Part shown: piece by piece, positions 29,003 to 39,562 of the stretch
Layout of the letters: every line of letters begins with the position of its first letter
How positions within the stretch are numbered: the stretch's first letter is position 1
Assembly: GCA_025558095.1 (NCBI GenBank)
Contig: JAIVFI010000009.1
Span: 744,001 to 808,000, forward strand
Direction of reading: 5' to 3'
From: Hyaloraphidium curvatum
Lineage: Eukaryota > Monoblepharomycota > Hyaloraphidiomycetes > Hyaloraphidiales > Hyaloraphidiaceae
DNA: 64,000 nucleotides
Notes under the pieces: generated by a model
Told to the model about the DNA's origin: nothing
Seen by the model: the letters and a program-made list of their open reading frames with translations, nothing else
The model's database searches: none
Program-made: the position numbers and the translations under genes

Positions 29003-30634
29003 CTACGACCTAGTAAATGTGCCCTCGCCAACGGGCTCGAAATGAGGATCCAATCCCCTCTCCAGGTTTTCCACCACCACCTTGACCGCCCTCCCCCCGC
29101 GCAGCTCGAACGCCACCCTCGCCGGCATCCCGTTCCCGTTCTCCCCCACCGTGGAATAAACGAACGTCGGCCCGTCCCACCCGCGCAGGGGGAACGTCAT
29201 CCTTTTCGCCGGCGGGCCGAGCTTCATCACCAGCCCCGCGCCGGAGCGGGCGATCTCGGCGGTGCCGTACAGCGAGTTGTTGCCGTAGGTCCCCACGAAG
29301 GCGGTCAGGTTGCCCCTCCACGGGTTGGGTGCCGGGCCGGTGAGGTTCTGGCCGAAGAGGGGCGTCAGGAGCTCCGCGAACTGCGGAGGGAACAGGGCCT
29401 CGTAGTTGTTCAGCGGGGCGCCGTAGACGACGTTGTCGATGAAGGTCGAGCCGACGATCTCGGCGAGCCCAACGGGCTGCGCGTTGGTGACCACGACGAT
29501 GCCGAGCTGCAGCGCCGGAACAATGGAGACGTGGGTCCCCGTGCCGAGGATGAAGGCGCCCGAGTGCGTGTTCTTGACCATGCCCGACTGCGGCATTATG
29601 CTGGCGATCCATCCCATGCCGTACTGCGGCGTGGGTGCTATCGGGTTCTTATCGATGGGGCCGTTCACGTAGCGCATGAGGCCCGAGCGGGTGTAGCCCA
29701 GGGACACGGCCGAGACCAGCCGGCTGCCGTCCAGCATCCCGTTGCCGAGGTGCAGGAGCATCCACCGCGCGAGGTCCCTGACGGAGCTCGAGGCGCCGCC
29801 GGCGGGGCTCTGCGGGTCCGGGTTGCGCTGCGGGGACGCGACGACGTACTTCTTGGTCTTGGGGTCGAGGAGATGGCCGAAGGCTCGGTTGGACCGGCCC
29901 CTCAGGTCCGAGTACTTGAACGAGGTGGACGGCATCCCTGCCGGGCCGAAAAAGTCTCTCGCGGCCTGGTCCTCGAACGATATGCCCGGCTTGCGGAATT
30001 TTGCCACGGCGAAAGAGGGCTCCGAGTAGCCGAAGTTGGTGTAGGCGTACCGCGCCCGGAACGAGCCCGGCACGGTCTGGTGATGCCGGATCCGAGCGTA
30101 GATGTCGGCCCGGGAGAATCCGAGGTCCTCCAAAATGTCACCGGCGTGGTCAGCAAGGCCGGAGCGGTGGGAGAGGAGGTCGACCGGGGTGACATCCCCG
30201 GTCTCGAAGCTTCCCCGCAGCCGGAAAGACGGGTCCATGGCCACAATCGGGGTGTCCCAGTCCCACTTCCCGCCGTCATCGTCGTGAAACTTTGCGAGGA
30301 CCGTCGACGACAGGGGCTTGGAGAGCGAGGCGAGCGGGAACACGGTGTCGGCCGTGACGGGCAACCCCGCCCTTGCGTCGGCGCGGCGCACGCCGATCCC
30401 CTCGGCGGCCACGACGGTGCCGTTGAAGACGACGGCGAGGGCGACGCCCGGCGTTCCGTACTGGTCTCGCAAGCGGCGTGCCTGGGCGATGGCCGCTCTG
30501 GCAGCCTCGCGGACTGCATCAAGGCGTGGGAAACAGTCCGTGGGGTTCGCGACGCGGCAGCCGCCCGTGTTGGTGGCAGCGGCCAAGGTCACAGACAGAA
30601 GGACGAGCAGTGCGGTGGCCGCGGAGGGGCGCAT
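29003..30634 (-). CDS. Beta-lactamase class C/PBP-family serine hydrolase, secreted
   Basis: A single-exon 543-residue protein with signal peptide MRPSAATALLVLLSVTLAA. Class C beta-lactamase/esterase hallmarks: FPLASLSKPLSS (SxxK, catalytic Ser and Lys), RYAYTNFGYSEPSF (the YxN motif as Y-T-N) and a C-terminal HSGAFILGTGTH in place of the KTG strand. A C-terminal beta domain (WDGPTFVYSTVGENGNG) resembles DUF3471-type extensions. Members are esterases, D-aminopeptidases or LACTB-like peptidases; antibiotic hydrolysis should not be assumed. A truncated copy of its C-terminus lies at 27.2-27.6 kb. Confidence 0.88.
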   Translation of the reverse strand: MRPSAATALLVLLSVTLAAATNTGGCRVANPTDCFPRLDAVREAARAAIAQARRLRDQYGTPGVALAVVFNGTVVAAEGIGVRRADARAGLPVTADTVFPLASLSKPLSSTVLAKFHDDDGGKWDWDTPIVAMDPSFRLRGSFETGDVTPVDLLSHRSGLADHAGDILEDLGFSRADIYARIRHHQTVPGSFRARYAYTNFGYSEPSFAVAKFRKPGISFEDQAARDFFGPAGMPSTSFKYSDLRGRSNRAFGHLLDPKTKKYVVASPQRNPDPQSPAGGASSSVRDLARWMLLHLGNGMLDGSRLVSAVSLGYTRSGLMRYVNGPIDKNPIAPTPQYGMGWIASIMPQSGMVKNTHSGAFILGTGTHVSIVPALQLGIVVVTNAQPVGLAEIVGSTFIDNVVYGAPLNNYEALFPPQFAELLTPLFGQNLTGPAPNPWRGNLTAFVGTYGNNSLYGTAEIARSGAGLVMKLGPPAKRMTFPLRGWDGPTFVYSTVGENGNGMPARVAFELRGGRAVKVVVENLERGLDPHFEPVGEGTFTRS

Positions 30635-30894
30635 CGTGCTTGCGGTCGGGGTTGCGGGGTGAGGGCGGGTCCTCGATGCCCCAGCCTCAGGCGGGACGAG
30701 GCGCAGCACCTTCCCCCAGATCGACGAAGGCGGAGCAGGGAAAGTTCATCGAAATCCTGCGATAAAGAAGCGGCGACGAAGAGATCTCTATGGAGCAACA
30801 GGCAGCAACATCAAATAAACGAACGCGGAGGGGTCCAGCCCCATCCGCGCTCTAACGCTTTGCAAACCGAAACCCGCTCCGATCATAGACCACC

Positions 30895-31630
30895 TCAGAC
30901 GTTGTTGGCGGTGCCCGTGCCCCAGGTCGAGGGCTGTTGCGCGGCGCTCATGGCCGTGTTCTCGTAGCTGGAGACCGGGGCGGTGGGGGCCGCCTTCTTC
31001 TTCTTCTGCAAAATTGGGCGGTATCAGGTCTGGATGGTGCTGGATATGAAGCCCACCTGCGCGTTCATGTAGTACATGAGCCCACCGATGGCGACGGCGA
31101 TCAGAAGGATAATGAGCAATGTCCACCAGAAGCCCCAGCCTACGAAAGGAGCGGGCGGGAAAGGACATGTAAGCTCACGGCAGCACAGAACGCAAACTGC
31201 ATGCGCAGCAACCCGGCAATCGGTTGTCCCGGCATCTCCCGCCGACCGGATCAGTATCACGTGACAGGTACGCACCAAAGATCCAGTTGCAGAGCAGGGC
31301 AAAGAGAACAATGAGGCCCACGGCAATGAGCCCAATGGCCCACATGGGCAGCTTCACCTTGGTCCCGGGGATAGGCATGGGCTGCGTGAGAGCGTTGGTC
31401 GCAGATTGGGTTGTGGGCGCTGCCCCATTGGCCGGCGCCTGGTAGCCGTTGCTTGTGCCCGTGGCGTAGGGCGTCTCGGGGAGCTTCTGGTCGGTCGGGT
31501 AGGCGGCCGGGGGCTGGAAGTCGTACCCGCCGTTGGAAACGGGGGGAGGGGGCGGGGGCAGTGCCGCCTCGCCGGCGTAGGTGATTGCCTCGGCACCGAC
31601 GGGCGCGGCACGGGCGGATGAGGTCTCCAT
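30895..31630 (-). CDS. Unknown protein with two transmembrane segments
   Basis: Three exons (31630..31261, 31139..31057, 31005..30895) encode 187 residues. A Pro/Tyr/Ala-rich N-terminal region (LPPPPPPVSNGGYDF) precedes TM1 (MWAIGLIAVGLIVLFALL). Then come GAYLSR, TM2 (WWTLLIILLIAVAIGGLMYY), a KKKK stretch and a Ser/Thr/Ala tail ending GTGTANNV. The short TM2 exon and the KKKK exon were added because splice signals and phase fit well (GTGATA/CGTAG and GTGGGC/TTGCAG). The topology is a hairpin with both ends in the cytosol. Family not recognised. Confidence 0.65.
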
Positions 31631-31900
31631 GTTGACAAGAAGGCGAGGCTGCGAGGGAGGGCGGGGTTCGGGGGTTTGCTTGCGCGCGTGGACGGTAGAT
31701 TGGGAGGGACGGTCGGCGCGAGCGGCCCCAGGGTCCGACGATCCCCCACCGCACCGCAGGGCCCTGAAAAGCTCGCACCAATTTAACGCTGCCGCCAAAC
31801 GTGCTCCTTGTAGAAGCTCGTACAAACACAGACACGATTCAGGATGCTGAATTGCTCGAAACGGCTGCACTACTGCACTCCTCGACGCATCCGCCGCCGT

Positions 31901-33009
31901 TCAAATCTTGGCGTACGGCTTCCACGACGGTCTCCGCTTCTCCGAAAACGCCGTCACACCCTCCCTCATGTTCTCGCTACGCCACATTGCCTTGACCTGC
32001 CAACAGCGGGGTGGTCAGTCGAAGCGACATCGGGCGGGGCGGCGACCGACTTCGGGGAGGTCGTTGGTGATCATGTTCGTCTCTGGTGCCCCGAGCGAAG
32101 TCAGAATTACCAGGAGATATGAACGGTAGCACGACGCACCGATCCAGCCCATCTCCAGCCCCGCCCGCGCCATCGCCTTGGTCGCGCGCACGCCGTCGGG
32201 TGAGTTGTTGGCGATGACTTCGGCGATCTGAATAGCGCGCTCCACGAGTTTCTGCGGTGATAAGGGGGCGTCAGCTCAAAGCAATGCCCGGGATGGCACG
32301 GGGACCCACGTCGGCGGGTACAACTTCTTGCGCGATCCCCATGGCCAGGGCCTGCTGGGCGGTCATGGGGATGCCTTGCATGGCGTAGTACATCGCCCGT
32401 TGGTACTGTAAGCCGCGTTCGGGTGAGGATTCCGAACACGGGACGGACGACTGTCCGAGGCCCACCCCGATCAGCTTCGACAAGTTTTGAGCTCCGCCGC
32501 CCAGCGCGGCCAGGCCGACCTTGACCTCTGGCAGCCCGAACGACGCCTTCTCCGAGGCGATGATGATATCGCAGGCAATGGCGAGCTCCATGCCACCCCC
32601 GAGGGCGAGCCCGTTGACGGCAGCGATGATAGGCTTCATGAGAGTCGGCTTCTTGTGCGTGATCCCGCCCAATCCTCCCGGCAGGTCCTCGAGACCCCCA
32701 GCATCCTTCACGTCAACGAGATCCTGGCCCGCGCAAAACGCCTTGGTGCCCGTTGCCGTGACTATCGCAACAAACAGCTCGTCGTCCACGGCGTAATCAT
32801 CAAAGGCCTGCTTCAGTTCGCGATGGAGCACCTTGTTGAACGCGCTTAACGGAACACGTGAGCTCCCCCGACTCCGAAATCATGTCGCAGCCGACACACT
32901 TGAGCGCCTTGGGCCGGTTGAGCTCGATGAGCAGGATTCGCGGCTTCGGGACGGTGACGAGGAGGCACTCGTATTTGCGGTCCATGTAGGGCTTCGTAAT
33001 CGGCGGCAT
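31901..33009 (-). CDS. Enoyl-CoA hydratase/isomerase (crotonase) family enzyme
   Basis: Six exons (33009..32900, 32844..32466, 32405..32310, 32251..32140, 32082..32051, 31996..31901) encode 274 residues, the normal length. Family landmarks: LIELNRPKALNAFN (created by the first splice), AFCAGQDL (oxyanion-hole AGxDL), PIIAAVNGLALGGGMELAIACD, the active-site region FGLPEVKVGLAALGGG, and a C-terminus REGVTAFSEKRRPSW. At the second catalytic position (E/D in LPEVxxGL) a Glu is present (LPEVK). The enzyme would act on acyl-CoA in mitochondria or peroxisomes. No C-terminal peroxisomal SKL is seen (ends YAKI). Confidence 0.92.
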
Positions 33010-33258
33010 CGCGAAGAGGTGGAACGCGCCGGGGGGAGGGAGGGAGCACGTCGCCGAGAGACGGTAGAGCAATGGGGAGGGATCCGATAGAGACGGGAAC
33101 GCGTCGCGCGGGCGGTGGAACGCGGGTCGGGGAAGTAAGTGAAACGGGTTCGGACTTGCCACAGGCTCCTCGCGCGCTCTCTTCCAAGCTCAATGATCGA
33201 TCACGGCTTTCCGGGTTTCCATCCTATCCGTACACGAAAGAAACATGGATGCACTTTG

Positions 33259-35048
33259 CTACCAGAACCATCCCCTCTTCTTGTCCTCCGCCCACGCCTG
33301 CCCGTCCCACACCTCGCGTATGATCCCCTTGGGGGCCCACTGCCCATCCAGCACCTCGTCCGTCGGCCCGTACGTGCGCACGACGATGTTGGCCGGCACC
33401 CCCGGCGGCAGCGGGATCCAGTTCCTCGGCAGCGCAGCCGGCTCCATCCCCGGCCTCCCCCCCTCGGCAGCCGCCCACGGCTCCGCCGAAAGGATCAGGT
33501 CCGTCGCCGTCTTGCGCTCCGCCGTGTCCGTGGCGAGGGCAAAGTCCCCCGTGCGCGCCCACAGCCCCCACCTGTTGGCCATCTGCGAGAGGTCGTCGGC
33601 CTTGTACAGGTTGGCGCTCCAGAAGGAGCCATCCTTGACGGGCACCGCCCGGTCGCCCAGCGGCACCCTGAACCTGACCTCCTGCTTGCCCTCCTTGGGC
33701 ACTTCCATCAGCCGTCCCTCGCGGTCCAGGAACGCCGAGAAGTAGGTCACGTCCCCCGGAAACAGGCCCCCCACGGCCCTGCTGCTCCTCGCCGCGCGCT
33801 TGATCAGGTCGCCCCAACCCTTGTCGAGCTCGGGCGGCTGCACGGCCAGGGTGCGCGAGGAGACCCAGTACCCATTGGCGGGCACCGCGGCGATGCCCGA
33901 GGTCTTGGTGAGCACGAAGTTGAGCAGGAAGTCGGCGTCGGCCGAGGCGGACTCGAGGGCGGCGAGATCCGGCGGGGTGAGGCGGTCCGCCAGGTGCGGT
34001 ACCCTGCCGTCGGGGTAGCTGGGGAGCGGGTGGATGTGGTACTCTTTCGCGGTGGCCCAGACGGGGTCGATGTCGGGCGACGAAGGCGTGTGCGCGTAGT
34101 AGGCGGCCATGACCGAGATGGCGTTCCAGAAGTCGATGGCAGGGGGGCAGGGGTTCCTCGGGGCGACGGAGCACAGGTCGGGCAGCGAAGGGGTGAGCTT
34201 GGGTGGCAGGTCCGCGATGCCCAGCTCGCCCGCCAGGTCGTGCAGGGGCGCCATCCGCAGCGCGCGTTGGAAGTCGTTCATCTTCTCCTTGAGTGACCAC
34301 CTGCCCGCTCCCTCCTTGGCCACCGGCGGGTCGGACTCGAAGCTGCCTTCGGGCGGCTCGGGCCCGGACCCGCGCACGTGCAGGATGCGGAACAGGAGCA
34401 TCGCGACGTTGCCCGGGATCCTGATCACCGTCACCGGCATCCCGCCCAGCGTCTCCATCTCGGGCAGCTTGTACCCCGAGGCCTCGGACACGTAAACGAC
34501 CACGTGCGCCTTGTTGCCCGTGACCAGGCTCGACACGGCCGTGTTGCCCTTTGCCGGCTCGGCGCCCATGATGCCGATCGGGTGGTCGTAGACGGCGTGG
34601 CAGCCTGCGACGTAGAACATGGGGCGGTCGGCGGGCGCGTCGTCGGTCCAGGCAGGGATGACGAGGGCGACGGGGCCGGCGGACGCGTCGATGGCGGCGC
34701 AGGAGAAGAGGAAGTCGCGGCTGGCGGATGCTGGGGTCACAAATTGGCAAGATAAATCGCGAAAGGCGTTCCCACCTCGTCCCTCCGATCCAGATCACGC
34801 CCGGCAGCGATGGGTCCATCCTGTGCCTGAGCTCGTTCACCGCGGCCCGCGGCTTCTCCGGGTCGGACTCGTCGCGGAACTCGGCGCCCGGGGCAAACAG
34901 GATCTTGTAGAAGTCGGCGAGGGCGCGTAGCGCGAAATGCGCGCGGACGAGGGGGTTGCCGAAGGCTGCCACGGGAGACGCGTCGGACGCGGGGACCGCG
35001 GGTGACGGGCGGCGGGGACCCACAGCGGAGAGCTCGGAGGTAGTCCAT
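33259..35048 (-). CDS. DUF1254/DUF1214 domain protein
   Basis: Exons 35048..35024, 34965..34776 and 34720..33259 give 558 residues. The short first exon (MDYLRALR) is joined by phase to SFGNPLVRAHFALRAL. Then comes the DUF1254 part (IIPAWTDD-like VIPAWTDD, VAGCHAVYDHP, VTVIRIPGNVAM). The C-terminal DUF1214 part has NGYWVSSRT, DVTYFSAFLDREG, FWSANLYKADD and RNWIPLPPG, ending KRGWFW. This two-domain architecture is common in bacteria, algae and some fungi, but its activity is unknown. The WSANLYKADD-like motif is the most conserved family block. No signal peptide is evident. Confidence 0.85.
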
Positions 35049-35454
35049 CGTGGTTACGAGCTCGGATTGAGCGTTCGCTCGATGGGCCGCGCGGTTCGCG
35101 TCAGGAGGCGTGGGCACCGTGCGTCAGGCCGGCACCCGATCGCTCACGCTGTCTCCTGGACGCGATCGGCGATGCACGGAAGAACGCGAACCAGGCGCCG
35201 GATGCAACCAAAAAAATCAAAATAACTCCATCCCCTTGCTTTGATTCGCTAGGATGACCAGTTTCTGGAGAGTGGGAGGTCGCCGGCGGCCTTGCGGATC
35301 AGACCACCACCTCTCCAGCCCGCGTGGGCCGCTTTGCGCCAACCCCGCGGTCGTTCTATCGTCTCCCACCGAAACAAAACACGGAGGGGCCCTAATTCCG
35401 CGCGGCGCAAGCCCATTTGTTTACCCTGGATCTCTTCACCTAACGGGATCGACG
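35049..35454. other. Intergenic, divergent promoter region
   Basis: It lies between head-to-head starts of the DUF1254/DUF1214 and sulfotransferase-like genes. An A-rich patch (AAAAAAATCAAAATAACTCC) sits near 35208-35228. No gene is seen. Confidence 0.4.
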
Positions 35455-37095
35455 ATGGGCGTCGACAACGCGCCGCAGTACGCCCGCTACGCGGCGGCCA
35501 TCGCGGGGGCAATCGCCGCGGCGTACGGGGCGAAAAAGCTGCTCGGCGGGTCCAAATCCTCGGACGCTGAAGCCGCCAAGCGCGATCGCGATGCGGCCGA
35601 CATTGCGGCGTGGCGCGACCGCGTCTTCGCCGGCAACCACTGGGCGCCGCTGGCCGCCTACGCCGCGCGCTCCGGTATCAAGCTGGCGCCGCCGCCGACG
35701 CAGCCCGGTGGCGGACCGTTCATGCCCGTGGAGCCGTACTCGTGGTTTCTCACCGGCCGCGTGCTCAACTTCCTCGCGGGGACGCTGCCGGACGCGTGGT
35801 TCATGCCGCAGAGCGAGGTGCTCGACATCATCCGGAAGGAGTTTGCCGCGACGCCGGCCGTGGAGTGCCTGGGCGGCGCGAGGGCCAACGACCTGGTCCG
35901 CGACAGGCTGCTGCGCCTCTTTTCGTCCATCAAGTGGGGCGAGCTCTCGGGCGTGGGACGGGCCATCCTCAACCAGCGGGCCAAGGAGTGGTGCAGCCAG
36001 CGCCGGGCCTTTTTCGAGTGGTACGCCGAGAACTGGCGCCTGGTGGTGGACGAGCAGGGCAACGATCTGAAGCCGCTCAAGCCGATGCTCTTCATCTGCG
36101 GCGCCCCGCGCACCGGCACCACCCTGCTCCAGTCGCTGCTCTCGCTCGGGCCGGAGGTCCGGTCGCCCGCATTGTACGAAAGCACCATTCTGATCGGCAA
36201 GGACACGCCGGAGCACCCCTTCCCGCCGAAATCGCCGGCCGACGTCGCGAGCGACCCGAGGCTGCCGGCGGTGATCGAACAGATCGCCGCGCTGCCCAGG
36301 GTGCTCGGCGAGGACACGTACCAGAGGATTGCGGCATCGCACCCGACCATCAACAACCCGCTGCAGGCCGATGAGGATTCGCTCTTTGAGTGGTGGCTAT
36401 CATTTGCGTTGCCTGTTTGGACGTAGAGCTGATTTGATTTCAGGTACAACGGCGCGTGCTTCATGTACGAGTTTCTCACCGCTGGCGCCATTGACCTCTG
36501 GGAGGAAGTAGCGGCCGACGCCCCCGAGTGGCGCGAATGGACCGACTGTATGACCCTCGCCCTCAAGCGCTTCTACCAGATGCTCGCCGTCGGCTTCGAG
36601 CCCGCCTCGCACTGGGTCGGCAAATCCCCCTACCACTCGGCCATCATCCCCTCCCTGCTGCGCGCCTTCCCCGACGCGCACTTCGTCTCCCCGCAGCGCG
36701 ACCCCCGCCTCACCGTGCCCTCCCTCGCCCGCACGCAGGAGGCCGTGATCAACGGGCTGCACCTCCGCGAGGACTCTCTGCTGAACGACCGCCGCCTGCT
36801 GGGACGGTGGACGGCGCGGGAGAGCTGGGCCCTCAGGGAGGTCAACCTCGGCCCGTTCGCGGGGGAGTGGAAGGACAAGCTGATCACAATGCGGTACGAC
36901 GTCCTCATCAAGGACCCCGTGGCTGCGGTGGCGGAGGTGCACCGCGCGGCAGGGCTGGCGCCGCCGTCGGCCGAGCACGCGAAGGAGATCGCGAGGTTCC
37001 TGGAGGAGCAGCCGCAGGGGAAGCACGGCCGGAACAAGTACAGCCTGGAGGCGTACGCTCTGACGGAGAAGGACCTGGAGCCGGTGCGGGCGTAG
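35455..37095 (+). CDS. Sulfotransferase family protein, membrane-anchored
   Basis: Exons 35455..36392 and 36444..37095 give 529 residues. An N-terminal hydrophobic segment (YAAAIAGAIAAAYGAKKLL) could be a signal anchor. The PAPS-binding 5' phosphosulfate loop is FICGAPRTGTTLLQSLL. The 3' phosphate region reads GKSPYHSAIIPSLLRAFPDAHFVSPQRDP, with the conserved Arg and Ser-like residues of the fold. The C-terminal block KHGRNKYSLEAYALTEKDL is typical of the group annotated sulfotransferase family 3/PF13469 in fungi and bacteria. Acceptor unknown. The single intron ends in TTTCAG and keeps FEWYNGACFMYEF. Confidence 0.85.
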
Positions 37096-37230
37096 CGGTT
37101 CGTAATGTATTCTTGTCCAGTGAGAGAGTGAGGCCAAAGTGACGGGCCGTCCCAACTCCGTGACCTCGCCACACTCGTCGAATCCGCTTCGGCCCTCTGT
37201 CTCCAATCCCTCTCGCCGCCCGTCGCCTCC

Positions 37231-39317
37231 ATGTCCCACGACTGCGCGTCCCACGGGGACCTTCCCATGCCCCTCCCGACGTGCTGCTGCGAGCAGTTCC
37301 TCGCCCCCGTGGAGTTCCCGCCCGGATGGCCCGGAGACGCCATCCTCCGGCTCCGCGGCGGCACGGACGCGCCGAAGCCCGCAAAGTCCCGCGAGGCGGC
37401 AAAGACCATCGTGTACGGGCTGCAGAGGATCGCGACGGTGTCGGACAAGTCGCCCGAGGGCGCGACGGCGATGGCCATCTCGGAGGCCGGAACCATCCTC
37501 GCGCTGGGGAGCGACGAGGAGGTGCTGGCCAAGTACGGGGCAGCGCAAGGCGTGGAGAAAATCGAGATGAAGGGACGGTCCATCGTTCCGGGGCTCGTGG
37601 ACGTGCACACACACCCGTTCGGGATCGCGGGGGGTTCGACGGACGTCAGGTGGGGGACACTTCCGTTTGTCCCACTGGGAGCCCCGTTTACCGTCCTTCG
37701 GACAGCATGTTCGTCTGCGAGACCAAAGCGGACGTGCTGGCTAAGATCAAGAAGACGCTGGATGAGACGGCTGGAACCTCGGTGCTCTCCTTTGGTGGAT
37801 TCAACAACTCGGCCCAGTCCGCGGACAGATCCTTCATCACCCGCGACGATCTCGATGCCATCTCCGCGACAAGGCCGATCATGATCACCCACAACACGGG
37901 ACAGTGGGTTCCTCATCCGTTTTCATCCGCCCTCCGCTAACGCGCCCCAGCTTCGTCATGGTCAACTCCGCCGCGCTCAAACTGGAGGGCGTCACCGAGA
38001 CCACGGCCGACTACCCCGGCGGCGGCAAGTTCCAGCGCTACCCAGACGGCAGGATGAACGGCGTGGGCGAGGAATCCCTGGTCGCCGCGTTCGCGCTGCA
38101 CGTCCCCAAGCCCACCCCGGAGGAGCTCGCCAGCCGGCTCGCCGAGACCCTGGCCAACTTCGCGCGCAAGGGCATCACCACCGTGGGGGAAGCCTGGGCG
38201 ATGGGGACGAAGCAGTCGACGCAGGCGCTCGCGGTCTTCGAGATGGTCGAGGCGTCGGGGGACATGCCCGTCCGCGTGGGGTTCCACGCTCACACGCAGC
38301 AGGAGCCGCGGCCGCCGGCGCTGGCCGAGGAGCTGAAGAGCAAGGGGTGGAAGCAGGCCCGACCGGGGGCGCCGATGTTCTCGCCCATGTCGGAGGAGAA
38401 CGGGAGCCTGCTTGCGGTCGCGGGGATCAAGATGCTCTCGGATGCGTCGGGGCAGGGGAAGACCGCCTTCGTCAGCGAGCCGTACCAAGGGCCTCCGGAC
38501 AACAACTGCGGCGGTTTGAACTTCCCGGAGCAGGAGATCTGGGACCGTCTGAAGGAGATGAAGGATGGAGGCTGGAGCCCCATGGTCCACGCGAGTGGGT
38601 GCCGATGTCGGACGTGACTTTTGAGGGATCTCACTTCGCCATTGTCGAATATCACACCCACAGTCGGCGACCGCGCGCAGGACGTCGTCATGGACGGTTT
38701 CGAGAAGCACTGGGGCAAGGCGGCCGACTACCGGAAGGAGGACGCCAACTGGCGCCTGCGCCTCGAGCACGTGACGGTGTCCCGCGCCGACGAGTACCCC
38801 AGGATGAAGGCGCTCGGGTGAGGGTGCTTGTGGTCTGTATGTCGACTGTCTCTCACAGCTCGCCACCTGCAGCGTCTACCCGAGCTTCATGTCCTCCTTC
38901 TTCTACTGGATGGGCCCGTACTGCCACGCCGAGGTTTTCGGGCCGCACTTGAAGGACCGCATGGTCGTCTTCCGCGACGCGGAGGAAGCCGGGCTGACCT
39001 GGAACGTTCACTCGGACACCCCTGTCGTCCCGATTCAGCCGATCCGGGACTTCCAGGTCATGGTGGACCGCAAGACGCGCACTGGGAAGGTCATCACCCC
39101 CGAACAAGCGGTCACGAGGGAGCAGGCACTGAGGGCGCTGACGATCAACGGGGCGGTGGCGCTCGGGGTGGACGGTATCACGGGGAGCCTGGAGGTGGGG
39201 AAGATGGCGGACTTTGTGGTGCTTGGCGCGGATCCCTTCGAGGTGCCGACGGAGGAACTGGGAAACATGCCGGTGCTGGAGACTTGGCTCGTGGGGAAGA
39301 GGCGCGTGTGGTCGTGA
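37231..39317 (+). CDS. YtcJ-type amidohydrolase (amidohydrolase family 3)
   Basis: Five exons (37231..37649, 37706..37903, 37951..38594, 38664..38817, 38873..39317) give 619 residues. Metal-ligand and family motifs: PGLVDVHTHPFG (HxH), SFGGFNNSA, THNTGHFVMVNSAAL, HASGC replaced by VHAIGDRAQDVV once the third intron is removed, and the C-terminal HSDTPVVPIQP, ALRALTINGAVALG and GSLEVGKMADFVVLGADP. These enzymes hydrolyse N-acyl or exocyclic amine bonds with one or two zinc ions. An extra N-terminal segment (PTCCCEQFLAP) is unusual. The fourth intron ends at CTGCAG rather than the earlier CACAG, because only that choice keeps ALGVYPSFMSS in frame. Confidence 0.9.
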
Positions 39318-39562
39318 GTGAGGCGCTTGTCGTAGGTCCTGGAAGAGAAGACCAGAATCCCAGAGATGATGCCGACTTGGTGCCGACTTGGTGCCGCTCC
39401 TCACCAGCTGACTTCTTGGTCAGCGAAGGTCCACGACGCGCGATCGGTCCCGGTTGCGATCCTGCGAGGAGGTCGAGTTGGGGCCCGGAGGGCTGGTCTC
39501 GATCGTCGCGCCGCCCGCGCCAAGCGAGGTTCCGCCCGCGCCCCCATCCCCGCGCGGCCACG

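Noticed and set aside
29042-30967. 641-residue plus-strand frame opposite the beta-lactamase-family gene
   Set aside because: The minus strand has signal peptide, SxxK and YTN motifs. The plus frame is a shadow.
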